DNA of 64,000 nucleotides from Burkholderiales bacterium Ga0077547 (GTDB lineage: Bacteria; Pseudomonadota; Gammaproteobacteria; Burkholderiales; Burkholderiaceae_C). The first letter of the stretch is position 1. Each line of letters starts with the position of its first letter. This document shows positions 28,348 through 37,229 of the stretch, piece after piece. Location of the stretch: contig LNEY01000022.1 of assembly GCA_001464195.1 (NCBI GenBank), forward strand, positions 37,237-101,236. The letters run 5' to 3'. Both the position numbers and the translations under genes were made by a program. The notes under the pieces are model-generated. The model ran no database searches. It worked only from the letters and a program-made list of their open reading frames with translations, and was not told where the DNA came from.

Positions 28348-30147
28348 TCAGTCGCCCAGCCAGGCGCTGCGCAGTGCGAGCGCGGCCCGCGGCGCCTGGG
28401 CGTCGGCCGTCAGGTTGATCACGCCGGCCAGCATCTTGCGATCGGGCACATCGATCGACAGCCTGAGCAGACGCTGATCGCGCGACACCAGCAGCATGGC
28501 TGGCTGTCCCGGCGTGAGCAGGCGCAGCAGATCGTCCAGCCGGCGCAGCCGCCAATCGCCGAGCCCGAGCACCTCGTCGCCGGCCGACAGTCCGGCACGC
28601 TCGGCCGCACTGCCGCGCAGCACATGGGTGACCTTGATGCCGGTCAGCGCGCTCTCACTCACACGCACACCCAGGCGCTGAGACAGTGTGGCGGGCGGGG
28701 TCTGCCATTGCACGCCGAAGTGCTGAAGCAACTCCTTCAGCGGCAGGTCGCTGGTGCCGTGCACCCACTCGCGCAACTCGCGAGTGAGCGCATCGGCCTG
28801 CGCCGGGCCGGCGACCTCGCGCAGCACATCGATGACATCGCCCTCGGTGATCGGTCCCCCGGCGCTGCGTGCCCACAGGCCGCGCATCACCGCATCGAGC
28901 GTGGCGTGGCGGCGCGATCCAATGGCACGCAGGCTCAGGTCCAGCGCCAGTGCGACCAGCGATCCTTTGGTGTAGTAGCTGATGGTTGCGTTCGGCGTGT
29001 TCTCGTCGCTGCGGTAGTACTTGACCCAGGCGTCGAAGCTGGCTTGCGCCACGCTTTGCACCCGGCGCCCCGGCATACCCAGCACGCTGGTCACGGTCTT
29101 GGCGACCGCCTTCAGATAGCGCGCGTCGTCGATCAGGCCCGCGCGACGCAGCAGCAGGTCGTCGTAATAGGACGTGAACCCCTCGAAGAACCACAGCAGC
29201 TCGGTGTAGTTCTCTCGGGTGTAGTCGCAGGGCGCGAAGTCGCGTGGCTTCAGCCGTTTGACGTTCCAGGTGTGGAAATACTCGTGGCTGATCAGGCCCA
29301 GCAGCGTCACGTAGCCCTCGCTCTTGTCTTCCGAGCGGGGGCCCAATGCGGCATGGGCCGCCATCACCCGCGGCAGGTCACGCCGCGATGCGATCAGCGC
29401 GGTGCTGGCCCGGTGCTCCAGACCACCGTAGCCATCGTCGACGCAGTTCAGCATGAAGACGTAGCGCTGAAACGGGATGTCGCCGCGTTTAGGCGCATCA
29501 CCGTGCCAGAACTCGATCTCGGTCTCGCAGATGCGTTTGGTATCGGCCAGCAGGCGAGCGCCGTCGAAGTCGGGCAGCGCGCCGGACACTACCAGTTCAT
29601 GCGGCACACCGTGTGCCTTGAATTGGCCGCGCCAGAAGGATCCCAGCTCGAAGGGATGGTCGACCAGTTCGTCGTAGTCGGGCGCTTCGAACACCTTGCC
29701 CGCGGTCGCTGGCATGGAGGTCGCCACCTGCCAGCCGCGCGGCAGGGCACGCAGCTCGATGCGGTGCGGTTCGGCCTCCCGACCTTCGACCCGCAGGCAC
29801 AGGCTGGTGCCGTTGAAGAAGCCACGCTGCGCATCCAGGAAGGCCGCACGCACCGAGGTGTCGAAGGCATAGACCAGGTAGGTCACGACCAGCGGGCCTC
29901 GGCCGCTGCATTCGGCTTGCCAGGTCGCCTTGTCCAGTTGCGTGAATGGGACCGAGCGCGGCGCCGCACGGCTGCCTTGTGTCGCTTCGAGCCCGCTCAG
30001 GTGTCGCGCGAATTCGCGCACCAGGTAGCTGCCCGGGATCCACACCGGCAGGCTCAGCCGCTGCAGGGCCGCAGGCTCGGGCACGGTCAGCGTGACACGA
30101 AACAGGTGGGCGTTCGGATCGTGGAGTTCGATGCGGTAGGAAATCAT
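28348..30147 (-). CDS. M61 family metallopeptidase with C-terminal PDZ domain
   Basis: A 599-residue zinc aminopeptidase-like protein. The metal motif HEYFH places His288, Glu289 and His292, with Glu322 in FFEGFTSYY as probable third ligand. The N-terminal beta domain covers about 1-180 and a PDZ-like domain lies around 500-590 (GLSAGDEVLGLGDWRL). M61 enzymes release N-terminal Gly or Ala from peptides. No clear signal peptide is seen at the chosen start (MISYRIELHD). The open frame continues upstream but that part lies over the nei-like gene. Confidence 0.9.
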   Translation of the reverse strand: MISYRIELHDPNAHLFRVTLTVPEPAALQRLSLPVWIPGSYLVREFARHLSGLEATQGSRAAPRSVPFTQLDKATWQAECSGRGPLVVTYLVYAFDTSVRAAFLDAQRGFFNGTSLCLRVEGREAEPHRIELRALPRGWQVATSMPATAGKVFEAPDYDELVDHPFELGSFWRGQFKAHGVPHELVVSGALPDFDGARLLADTKRICETEIEFWHGDAPKRGDIPFQRYVFMLNCVDDGYGGLEHRASTALIASRRDLPRVMAAHAALGPRSEDKSEGYVTLLGLISHEYFHTWNVKRLKPRDFAPCDYTRENYTELLWFFEGFTSYYDDLLLRRAGLIDDARYLKAVAKTVTSVLGMPGRRVQSVAQASFDAWVKYYRSDENTPNATISYYTKGSLVALALDLSLRAIGSRRHATLDAVMRGLWARSAGGPITEGDVIDVLREVAGPAQADALTRELREWVHGTSDLPLKELLQHFGVQWQTPPATLSQRLGVRVSESALTGIKVTHVLRGSAAERAGLSAGDEVLGLGDWRLRRLDDLLRLLTPGQPAMLLVSRDQRLLRLSIDVPDRKMLAGVINLTADAQAPRAALALRSAWLGD

Positions 30148-30190
30148 GGGGTGATCAGGGGCAAGTCGGTGGGTGTTCGGTGTTGCAGCG

Positions 30191-31027
30191 TCAGTGGCGC
30201 AGTCCATCGGGCAGCGGAAAAACGCTCTGGCAAGCGGTGCAGACAAACAGCTTGCGCCCGCCCAGCGCGGCACGCTCGATGGTGGCACCACACTCGCGGC
30301 AGGGTTGCAGGGCGCGGTCGAACACGAAGAAGCGAGCGGCCTCGAAGCGGGCACCTTGTTGGCGCTGCGCACGGTACAGCGCCGCGGGCACGCACACACT
30401 GTCGGTGCGAAAACTCCGGTGGGTGATGTCGTGAATTGCCTTGGCCAGCCGGTGCCGCTCGGCATCGTTGAGGTCGCCCAGGCGCCGCCACGGGTTCAAC
30501 TTCGCGACGAAGGCGATCTCGCTGCGCAGGTAGTTGCCCAGGCCCGCCAGCACCTGCTGATCGAGCAGCGCATCGGCGATGCGCCGGCGCGGAAACTGCG
30601 CCAGACGCGCGGCGATGTCGCGCACCGTCGTCGCGTCGTCGAGCACCTCGGGACCGAGCTTGGCGATGTACGGATGCGCGTTTTCCGCGCCGTGGCGCAG
30701 CCAAGCGAAATCGGTGGCGCTGTACAGCACCGCGCGCTGTGCAGGCGTCTCCAGCACCAGCCGAATGGCACGCGAGCGCAGCGGCTCGTCGGGCCGGTCG
30801 ACCACCAATACACCGTACAGCTGATTGTGCGAATACAGCACGTCACCAGTGGAAAAGCGCGTGAGCATCGCTTTTGAGCGCGAACTCACCGACTCCACCG
30901 TGGCGCCGCGCAACGCCCGAGCCATCGGTGCCAGTGCGGGATGCGCCAGCGTCATTCGCAGCGGCTGGCCCGCGATGCCACGGTGCACCGCTTGGGCCGC
31001 ACGGCGAATTTCCGGGCCTTCGGGCAT
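30191..31027 (-). CDS. nei: endonuclease VIII-like DNA glycosylase/AP lyase
   Basis: A 278-residue base-excision repair enzyme of the Fpg/Nei family. It begins MPEGPEIRRA, giving the catalytic Pro2 and Glu3; Lys52 (SRSKAM) is the conserved lysine. The H2TH region appears in LDQQVLAGLGNYLRSEI, and a C-terminal zinc finger has Cys pairs in CRECG and CTACQ. The PEGPEIRR start is Nei-like rather than MutM-like (PELPEVE). It should excise oxidised pyrimidines. The DUF3429 gene ends 13 bases upstream. Confidence 0.92.
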   Translation of the reverse strand: MPEGPEIRRAAQAVHRGIAGQPLRMTLAHPALAPMARALRGATVESVSSRSKAMLTRFSTGDVLYSHNQLYGVLVVDRPDEPLRSRAIRLVLETPAQRAVLYSATDFAWLRHGAENAHPYIAKLGPEVLDDATTVRDIAARLAQFPRRRIADALLDQQVLAGLGNYLRSEIAFVAKLNPWRRLGDLNDAERHRLAKAIHDITHRSFRTDSVCVPAALYRAQRQQGARFEAARFFVFDRALQPCRECGATIERAALGGRKLFVCTACQSVFPLPDGLRH

Positions 31028-31040
31028 GGCCTCGGGTCTG

Positions 31041-31505
31041 TCAACTGCCGGCCGCGCCGATGAAGCAGGCCAGGCTGGCGACGACGGTGAGGCGGAAACG
31101 CAGGATGAGCCAGGCGCCGGAAAAATGCACCGGGTAGACACGGCGATCCACGAGGTAACACACCACCAGCATCACGCCCAGCACCACGAGGCCGGCATAG
31201 GCGGGCATCACCACCGCCACCCAGGCCACCAACGACGGCACGACACCCCAGACGAAACGTGCGGGGTCTGGTGGCTGTGCGCGAAAGCCGAAGCCCCAAT
31301 GGATGCCGCCGAGGAACGAAACAATCACACCCGCATAGGCCGACAGTGCCGCGGCAACGTACGGATGCGCATCAGGGCGCACGATCCACAGCAGCAGCGC
31401 GCCGATCACGAACGGCAGCAGGCCGGCATAGGCCAGGCGCAAGGTGGCGCGATCGGGCTGGTTCGTCGAGGCCGGTGTCGGCGCTGACGGTGGAGTGCCG
31501 TTCAA
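31041..31505 (-). CDS. DUF3429 family integral membrane protein, TTG start
   Basis: A 154-residue membrane protein with four or five hydrophobic segments (LAYAGLLPFVIGALLL, AAALSAYAGVIVSFLGGIHWG, VVPSLVAWVAVVMPAYAG and the C-terminal pair). The GGIHWGFGF motif is characteristic of DUF3429. No ATG exists at the expected N-terminus; a TTG at 31505-31503 overlaps the TGA of the upstream photolyase-like gene and has GGAGAG five bases before it, so I take it as the start. Function unknown. Confidence 0.8.
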   Translation of the reverse strand: MNGTPPSAPTPASTNQPDRATLRLAYAGLLPFVIGALLLWIVRPDAHPYVAAALSAYAGVIVSFLGGIHWGFGFRAQPPDPARFVWGVVPSLVAWVAVVMPAYAGLVVLGVMLVVCYLVDRRVYPVHFSGAWLILRFRLTVVASLACFIGAAGS

Positions 31506-32767
31506 AAAAGCTCTCCGTTCAACTGCGTCTGAAGCGAGCGCGATTGTCGCTTGACGCTCTCGTAGAACACGCTGAATGAGCGGCACATCGCCTCGGGGTT
31601 GGGCAGCAGGCGCGGTGCGGCCTGCAAGGTGGCGAGCGCTGCCAGCGCAACGTCGTAGTCGGGCATCGGTGCCCGCACTGCCGTCACCCTGCTTGGCCCT
31701 GGCCAGGTCGGCGCGCCCGCCTTCCAGGGCACGGACGACGTCAGATCGCCAACGAACACCGCATCGGTGATCTGCCCGAGGCGCTGCAGCACCCAGCGCC
31801 AGCGCGCTTCGTTCCACGGCAACACGGCGTGCGATGGCGTGTGGATCACACCCAGCCGCCAGGGGCCACCGGCGCCCGCGCCGGCTCCACCTTCGCGCTC
31901 GCCCATCGACCACGGTGTCACGAGCTCGATCTCGCGCTGTCTCGGCACGGCGCCCGCCAGCAGCGGCCGCGTCGTTTCGGCCACCCACGCGGCATGTGGC
32001 GCAGCCCAGAGCGGCGGCTCGATCACGCCATCGTGCACACCGGGCTCGGGCCCCACATCGCCCTCCTGCCGCGCGATGCGCTCCAGCGCCTGGTAGTCCT
32101 GATCGATCACGGTCCCTAGACCTCGCCAGCCCTTGTCACCACCACGCGGCGCGTACTTCGCCACGTTCTCGGCATTGAACAGATACGGCTTGCTCGAGAA
32201 AGTACCGGCCACCCACTGCCAGCTCAGGTGATTGCTCGGCACGTCGCCGTCGAGCAAGTGGCCCAGCATCCAGTCCGCACCCGCACGCCAGTGCACCTTG
32301 CGCAGGTGCACCGCATAGCTGGCCAACCACATGCGTGCATGGTTGTGCAGGTAACCAGTGGCATACAGCTGGCGCACGGCGGTATCGATCACTGGCACGC
32401 CGGTGCGGCCTTCGCGCAAGTCAGCCGGCATGTCGGACGCGTAAGCGCCAGACCACAGCGCAGACGGACGCATGTCGGCCAGCACCTGAGTGCCGCACCG
32501 GGTCCACACATGGTGGAAGAACTCGCGCCAGGCGAATTCGAACATCAGCTTGTCGTCATAGCCCAACCGGTGCTTCTGCATCACGCGGGCGACCGCGCTG
32601 CGCATGCCGATCACGCCGTGTGTCAGGTACGGAGACAGCCCGGTGACCGCGCCGTCAAGCGCGTTGCGGGTGCGCGCGTATTCACCCGGATGCACCGCAT
32701 CGAGCCGTCGCAGCGCTTCCGCGTGCGTGGGCTCGAAGTTGAAGAAGTCCGAGAGCAGCGGAATCAA
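31502..32767 (-). CDS. photolyase/cryptochrome-like FAD-binding protein, TTG start
   Basis: A 421-residue protein. Residues ~60-230 match the photolyase FAD domain: EFAWREFFHHVW, TGVPVIDTAVRQLYATGYLHN, ARMWLASY, DGDVPSNHLSWQWVAG. Unlike photolyases, the FAD domain starts almost at the N-terminus; the usual antenna domain is absent there, and a separate ~150-residue region (RLGVIHTPSHAVLPWNEARW onward) follows instead. No ATG fits; a TTG at 32767-32765 overlaps the dsbC TGA. It might repair UV lesions or sense light; activity cannot be inferred. Confidence 0.78.
   Translation of the reverse strand: MIPLLSDFFNFEPTHAEALRRLDAVHPGEYARTRNALDGAVTGLSPYLTHGVIGMRSAVARVMQKHRLGYDDKLMFEFAWREFFHHVWTRCGTQVLADMRPSALWSGAYASDMPADLREGRTGVPVIDTAVRQLYATGYLHNHARMWLASYAVHLRKVHWRAGADWMLGHLLDGDVPSNHLSWQWVAGTFSSKPYLFNAENVAKYAPRGGDKGWRGLGTVIDQDYQALERIARQEGDVGPEPGVHDGVIEPPLWAAPHAAWVAETTRPLLAGAVPRQREIELVTPWSMGEREGGAGAGAGGPWRLGVIHTPSHAVLPWNEARWRWVLQRLGQITDAVFVGDLTSSVPWKAGAPTWPGPSRVTAVRAPMPDYDVALAALATLQAAPRLLPNPEAMCRSFSVFYESVKRQSRSLQTQLNGELF
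31511..31516 (-). promoter_or_regulatory. Shine-Dalgarno site supporting the TTG start of the DUF3429 gene
   Basis: Read on the minus strand this is GGAGAG, five bases before the TTG at 31505-31503. It lies within the last codons of the photolyase-like gene. It is the main reason for preferring TTG as the start, because no ATG or GTG in this frame would give a normal DUF3429 protein. Confidence 0.6.
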
Positions 32768-33522
32768 CCGGGCTTCTTCGCAGAGGCCAGCAATTGCTTT
32801 TCCAGGTCTTCGATCTTCATCGCGCCCGGCACGCGCTTGCCATCTTCGAACACCAGAGCGGGCGTGCCATTGACCTTGTGCTTGCGCCCCAGTGCCGCAT
32901 TGCGCTGGAGCGCCGAGCTGTCGCAGTCGCTCATCACTTTCGGTGGCAGCGTGTTGTCCACCATCCAGTCCGCCCACACCTTGCCACGGTCTTTGGCACA
33001 CCAGATGTTGCGCGATTTGTCCACGGAGTCATTGCCAAGGATCGGATAGAGGAAGGTGTAGATGGTGACGTTCTTAACAGTACGGGCCTCGCGTTCAAAA
33101 CGCTTGCAGTAACCGCAGTTCGGATCGGCAAACACCACCAGCTTGCGGCTGCCGTCGCCCTGCTTCCAGACGATGGCGTCCTTCAACGGCAGGCTGGCGA
33201 AGTCGATCGCGGTCAGCTTCGCAACACGCGCCTCGGTCAGGTTGGTGCGTGTCCTGGTGTCCAGCAACTGGCCTTCGATCAGGTAGTTGCCATTTTCGTC
33301 GGTGTAGTAAACCTCCACGCCGACGCGCACTTCGTACAGGCCTGCGATTGGCAACTTGGTGACTTCGTCGACCTGGCCCAGGCCTGGCAGCCGCTCGGCG
33401 AGCGCCTTGCGGATCTCGGCCTCACCCGCCAGGGCCGAGGTGGTCGCGAAGATCGCCGCCAGCAGCACCGCCACTGGGCCGCCGAGGCCTCGACGGATCG
33501 TTCGAATCAATGACAAAGCCAT
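32764..33522 (-). CDS. dsbC: thiol:disulfide interchange protein DsbC
   Basis: A 252-residue periplasmic disulfide isomerase. The signal peptide covers about residues 1-32, with the hydrophobic core VAVLLAAIFATTSALA. The N-terminal dimerisation domain is followed by a thioredoxin fold with the active-site motif Cys136-Gly-Tyr-Cys139, and the cis-Pro appears in NGTPAL. It would reshuffle wrong disulfides together with a DsbD-type donor, not seen here. Its TGA is overlapped by the TTG start of the photolyase-like gene. Confidence 0.94.
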   Translation of the reverse strand: MALSLIRTIRRGLGGPVAVLLAAIFATTSALAGEAEIRKALAERLPGLGQVDEVTKLPIAGLYEVRVGVEVYYTDENGNYLIEGQLLDTRTRTNLTEARVAKLTAIDFASLPLKDAIVWKQGDGSRKLVVFADPNCGYCKRFEREARTVKNVTIYTFLYPILGNDSVDKSRNIWCAKDRGKVWADWMVDNTLPPKVMSDCDSSALQRNAALGRKHKVNGTPALVFEDGKRVPGAMKIEDLEKQLLASAKKPG

Positions 33523-33571
33523 GGGGGTGCTTTCAGGTGTTCAGGAGAGCGCTGTGCGCCCGGGTGCGGCC

Positions 33572-34693
33572 TCAGGAATCCAGCGCCTGCGCGGTCAGCC
33601 AGCGCTTGATCGGCGCCAACCGATTGACCAGAGTCAGGCCCTGGTTGCGAAGTTCCCGCACCAGCGGCGCCGGGTGGGCGAAAAGATGCATCAGGCCGTC
33701 GGTGATCTCGACCATCGCGCGCGTCGGCAGCAGGCGCTGGCTAGCGTAGCGGCGCAGCAGCTTCTCGTCGCCCAGGTCGCGCCAAGGTTCGCGCGCAGCC
33801 AGTACGGCCGTCAAGGCCGCCACATCGGCCAGCCCCAGGTTCAGCCCCTGGCCCGCGAGCGGGTGCACCACGTGGGCGGCGTCGCCCACGAGCACCCAGC
33901 CGGGCCCGCACCAGGTCGCCGCCTGCGCGCGGGTCAGGGGCCACGCGACGCGCTCGCCGGTCAGTTGCAACTCGCCAGCGGCGCCGCCGGTGGCCTGCAT
34001 CAACGCCGCCTGGAACGCCGCAGGATCCATCGACAGCAATTCAGCGGCACGCGCGTCCGGCACCGACCACACCAAGGCATACGAGCACAGCGGCTGCGGC
34101 GCATCGAACGGCAGCAAGGCCAGCACATCGGGCGAGCCGAACCACTGCCGCGCCGTGCCGCCGTGCGGTCTGGCGCTGACCAGCCGCGCGGCCACCGCGC
34201 GCTGGCCGTAGGGCCGACGATCCAGCGGCACGCGGTGCGCGTCGCGGGTGGCCGACGCCTTGCCTTCGCAGATGGCGGTGAGCGGTGCGGTCGCCGATTC
34301 GGCCTGCGTGCCGCTCAGCACCGTCACATGCGGTGAAAACCGGACGGCGGCGGCCAGTTCGCGTTCCAGCACGGCGGCATCGACGATCCAGGCCAATTCA
34401 CCCACGTGCTGTTCCCACGACGAGAACTCGAGTGCCGCGCCGGGCGCATCGCCCTCGACGCGCATCTCGTGCACCGCCGTGGTCGCGTGCACCGGCAGCG
34501 CATCCCACACCTTCAGGCCGCGCAGCAAGGCCACCGATGCAGCATTCAGTGCAAACGCGCGCACATCAGGGCCGCGTGCAGTCACCATGGCATCGGCGAT
34601 CAGGGCAACGCGCAAGCCGATGCGCGCCAGCGACAAGGCCAGCGCCGGGCCCACCAGTCCGGCACCGCGCACCTGCACGTCATAGGGTTTCAT
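33572..34693 (-). CDS. UbiH/UbiF/VisC family FAD-dependent hydroxylase
   Basis: A 373-residue flavoprotein monooxygenase. The N-terminal dinucleotide site reads VRGAGLVGPALALSLARIG, and the second FAD block is WVLVGDAAHVVHPLAGQGLNLGLADVAAL. These enzymes hydroxylate the ubiquinone ring; UbiH, UbiF or UbiI specificity cannot be separated from sequence alone. The start at 34693 (MKPYDVQVRG) excludes a short upstream extension. It is followed by dsbC 49 bases later and is divergent from the AsmA gene. Confidence 0.88.
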   Translation of the reverse strand: MKPYDVQVRGAGLVGPALALSLARIGLRVALIADAMVTARGPDVRAFALNAASVALLRGLKVWDALPVHATTAVHEMRVEGDAPGAALEFSSWEQHVGELAWIVDAAVLERELAAAVRFSPHVTVLSGTQAESATAPLTAICEGKASATRDAHRVPLDRRPYGQRAVAARLVSARPHGGTARQWFGSPDVLALLPFDAPQPLCSYALVWSVPDARAAELLSMDPAAFQAALMQATGGAAGELQLTGERVAWPLTRAQAATWCGPGWVLVGDAAHVVHPLAGQGLNLGLADVAALTAVLAAREPWRDLGDEKLLRRYASQRLLPTRAMVEITDGLMHLFAHPAPLVRELRNQGLTLVNRLAPIKRWLTAQALDS

Positions 34694-34781
34694 CGGGGCG
34701 GATTGTAGGTAGCCAAGGTGTCCGCAGCACGGGCGCGCAGGCACAATCCGCGCTTCTCAGGGGGCATAGGGCCTGATAACC

Positions 34782-37229
34782 ATGTCTATCTGGATACGCC
34801 GTATCGCGCTCGGGGTGCTGGGCCTGCTGTTGGTGCTGGCGGCAGCGGTCACCTGGCTGGTGATGGGCTTTGATGCCAACCGTTACAAGGGCGTCGCCAT
34901 CGACTGGATGCAGACGCACCACCAACGCGCGCTGGCAATCAACGGGCCGATCGGCCTGTCGCTGTTCCCGCGACTGGAAATCACGCTGGCCGATGTCAGC
35001 CTGAGCGAAGCCAACAAGCCGGACGAGTTCGCGGCCATTGAACGTGCCGAGTTGGCCGTCGAGGTGCTGCCGTTGCTGAACAGCGAACTGGTGATCGGCC
35101 GGGTGGCCGCGCGCGGGGTACGCGCCACCTACCTGCGCAATGCCGAGGGGGTGCGCAACATCGATGACCTGCTGAACGCTCCCGCCCCCGCAGACGGCGG
35201 CATCAGCAGCCAGAAGCCGCCGCGGCTCGACGTGAACCGCATCGCGCTGGAAAACGTCAGCCTGCGCGTCAAGGACGACCTGGCCCGTCTGGCAGGCACG
35301 CTGTCCCTGACGTCGCTGACGACCGGTCGTCTGCAGGACCAGGCCGAATCGCCGGTCGCTTTCGAGTTGCAGCTCGATCTCGCCTCGCCCGCCGTCAAGG
35401 GCGAGCTGAGCGGTGACACCCAGCTGAAGCTGGACCTGGCGACAGGCTCGGTCTCGCTGCGCGACACCCGCCTCTCCTTCAACGGTGACGCGGTCGGCAT
35501 CCGGGCGATCCGCGCCGGACTCAAGGGCCACGTCGCCTGGGATGGCGCCGCGTCGGCGATCGATGCCCAGGCGCTGCAGCTGACGCTGGCCGCCACCGCA
35601 GGTGGGCTCAAGATCGACGACAGCACGTTGGGCATCGAGCGGTTCGCCTTCAACCCGGCCGCGAAGGACATCGCCCTCACGAAACTGGCACTCCAGCTCA
35701 AGGGGACGCAAGACGCGCAGCCGCTCAACCTTGCGCTGACCTGGCCCGAACTGGCCGCCACCGGCGATCAGATCAAGGGCAGCGCCTTCAGCGGGCGCCT
35801 GCAGCGCGGTGGCGCAACGCCTCTCGATGTGAACTTCAAGAGCGCAGCACCCACTGGCAGCTTCGATACGCTGCGCCTGCCCGGTTTCGAGGCCACGGTC
35901 GACAGCCGCGGTGCGCAGCGCCAGTTGGGCGCCACGGTCAAGGCCAACCTGCTCTTGAAGCAGGCGCAGGCGGCCGCCAACGGCAAAGGTGCGGGCGCAC
36001 CGGCTTCGATCGCCGTCGATGCCCTGACCTTGCAAGGGCTGATCCAGAACCCGGGGCTGCAGCCGTTGAAGATCGAGGCCAAGGGCAGTGCAACGGCCTC
36101 CGCTGAGCGCGCAGCATGGACGCTGGCGGGCGACATCAACGGCGGCGCCTTCAACACCGACGGCACGGCACTGCTCGGCGGTGTCGTGCCGAAGGTCAAT
36201 GCGAAGGCCCGATTCGACACGCTCGACTTGAACCGGCTTCTTTCAGACCCTGCTTTGGCCGATGCGCCGGCCGGAGCCGCAGCCTCCTCTGCCAAGCCAG
36301 CCGCCGCCGTCGACACCCCGGTCGATCTGAGCGCGCTGCGCAGCCTCGACGGGCAGTTCAGCTTGCAGGCCGCCAGCTTCGCCGTCCAGCGCTACAAGGT
36401 TTCGGCTGCGCGCATCGACGCCACCTTGAACAGCGGCGTGCTGCGGGTGACGACGCTGCAGGGCAAGACCTGGGGCGGCAGCATTGACGCTTCGGCACTG
36501 GCCGATGCTGCAACCGGGCGCGTGGGCTTCAAGGGCGCGGCCAGTGGCATCAACATCAACAGCGCGCTGAAGGACGTGGCCGCCAAAGACTGGATGGACG
36601 GCACCGGACGGGTGACCATGGACATCGAAGCCACTGGCCGCAGCGTCAACGCGCTGAAGTCGAAACTTCAGGGGCAGATGGCGCTGCAGCTGCGCGACGG
36701 TGCGATCAAGGGCATCAACCTCGCGAAGAGCCTGCGGCAGGCCAAGGCGGCCATCGGCCTGCAACAAGACGCGGTGCAGAAAGCCAGCGAGACCGAGAAA
36801 ACCGACTTCAGCGAAATGAGTGCGAGCTTCCAGATCGCCGACGGGGTGGCCCGCAACAAGGACCTCGATGTGAAGAGCCCGTTCCTGCGCCTGGGCGGCG
36901 AAGGCACGATCGACATCGGCCAGAGCCGCATCGACTACCTGGCGCGCGCCACCGTCACCGGTACCGCCAAGGGGCAAGATGGTGCCGACCTCGCCTCGCT
37001 GAAAGGTCTGCAGGTCCCGGTGCGGCTGACCGGCCCATTCACTGCACTGGACTGGAAGATCGAGTGGTCCTCGGTGGTGGCCGGCGCGGTGACCCAGGGA
37101 CTGAAGAACGAGGTGCGCAGCCGGCTCGAAGAAAAGCTGGGCCTGAAGCCGGTCGACCCCGCGGCCTCTGCCCCGGCCACCAAGCCCAAGGATGCGCTCA
37201 AGGACGCGTTGAAAGGCCTGTTCAAGTGA
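34782..37229 (+). CDS. AsmA family protein
   Basis: An 815-residue protein with one N-terminal transmembrane helix (about 6-29, RIALGVLGLLLVLAAAV) and a long beta-rich periplasmic body. The N-terminal AsmA block IDWMQTHHQRALAINGPIGLSLFPRLEITLADV is split over about 45-75, and the C-terminal AsmA_2 repeats include KSKLQGQMALQLRDGAIKGI. AsmA-like proteins are associated with phospholipid transport to the outer membrane. Its stop overlaps the GTG start of the MOSC gene. The exact role among AsmA paralogues is open. Confidence 0.88.
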   Translation: MSIWIRRIALGVLGLLLVLAAAVTWLVMGFDANRYKGVAIDWMQTHHQRALAINGPIGLSLFPRLEITLADVSLSEANKPDEFAAIERAELAVEVLPLLNSELVIGRVAARGVRATYLRNAEGVRNIDDLLNAPAPADGGISSQKPPRLDVNRIALENVSLRVKDDLARLAGTLSLTSLTTGRLQDQAESPVAFELQLDLASPAVKGELSGDTQLKLDLATGSVSLRDTRLSFNGDAVGIRAIRAGLKGHVAWDGAASAIDAQALQLTLAATAGGLKIDDSTLGIERFAFNPAAKDIALTKLALQLKGTQDAQPLNLALTWPELAATGDQIKGSAFSGRLQRGGATPLDVNFKSAAPTGSFDTLRLPGFEATVDSRGAQRQLGATVKANLLLKQAQAAANGKGAGAPASIAVDALTLQGLIQNPGLQPLKIEAKGSATASAERAAWTLAGDINGGAFNTDGTALLGGVVPKVNAKARFDTLDLNRLLSDPALADAPAGAAASSAKPAAAVDTPVDLSALRSLDGQFSLQAASFAVQRYKVSAARIDATLNSGVLRVTTLQGKTWGGSIDASALADAATGRVGFKGAASGININSALKDVAAKDWMDGTGRVTMDIEATGRSVNALKSKLQGQMALQLRDGAIKGINLAKSLRQAKAAIGLQQDAVQKASETEKTDFSEMSASFQIADGVARNKDLDVKSPFLRLGGEGTIDIGQSRIDYLARATVTGTAKGQDGADLASLKGLQVPVRLTGPFTALDWKIEWSSVVAGAVTQGLKNEVRSRLEEKLGLKPVDPAASAPATKPKDALKDALKGLFK

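Noticed and set aside
28327..30426. 699-codon plus-strand open frame
   Set aside because: Antisense to the M61 peptidase, whose HEYFH motif and PDZ domain make the minus strand certain.
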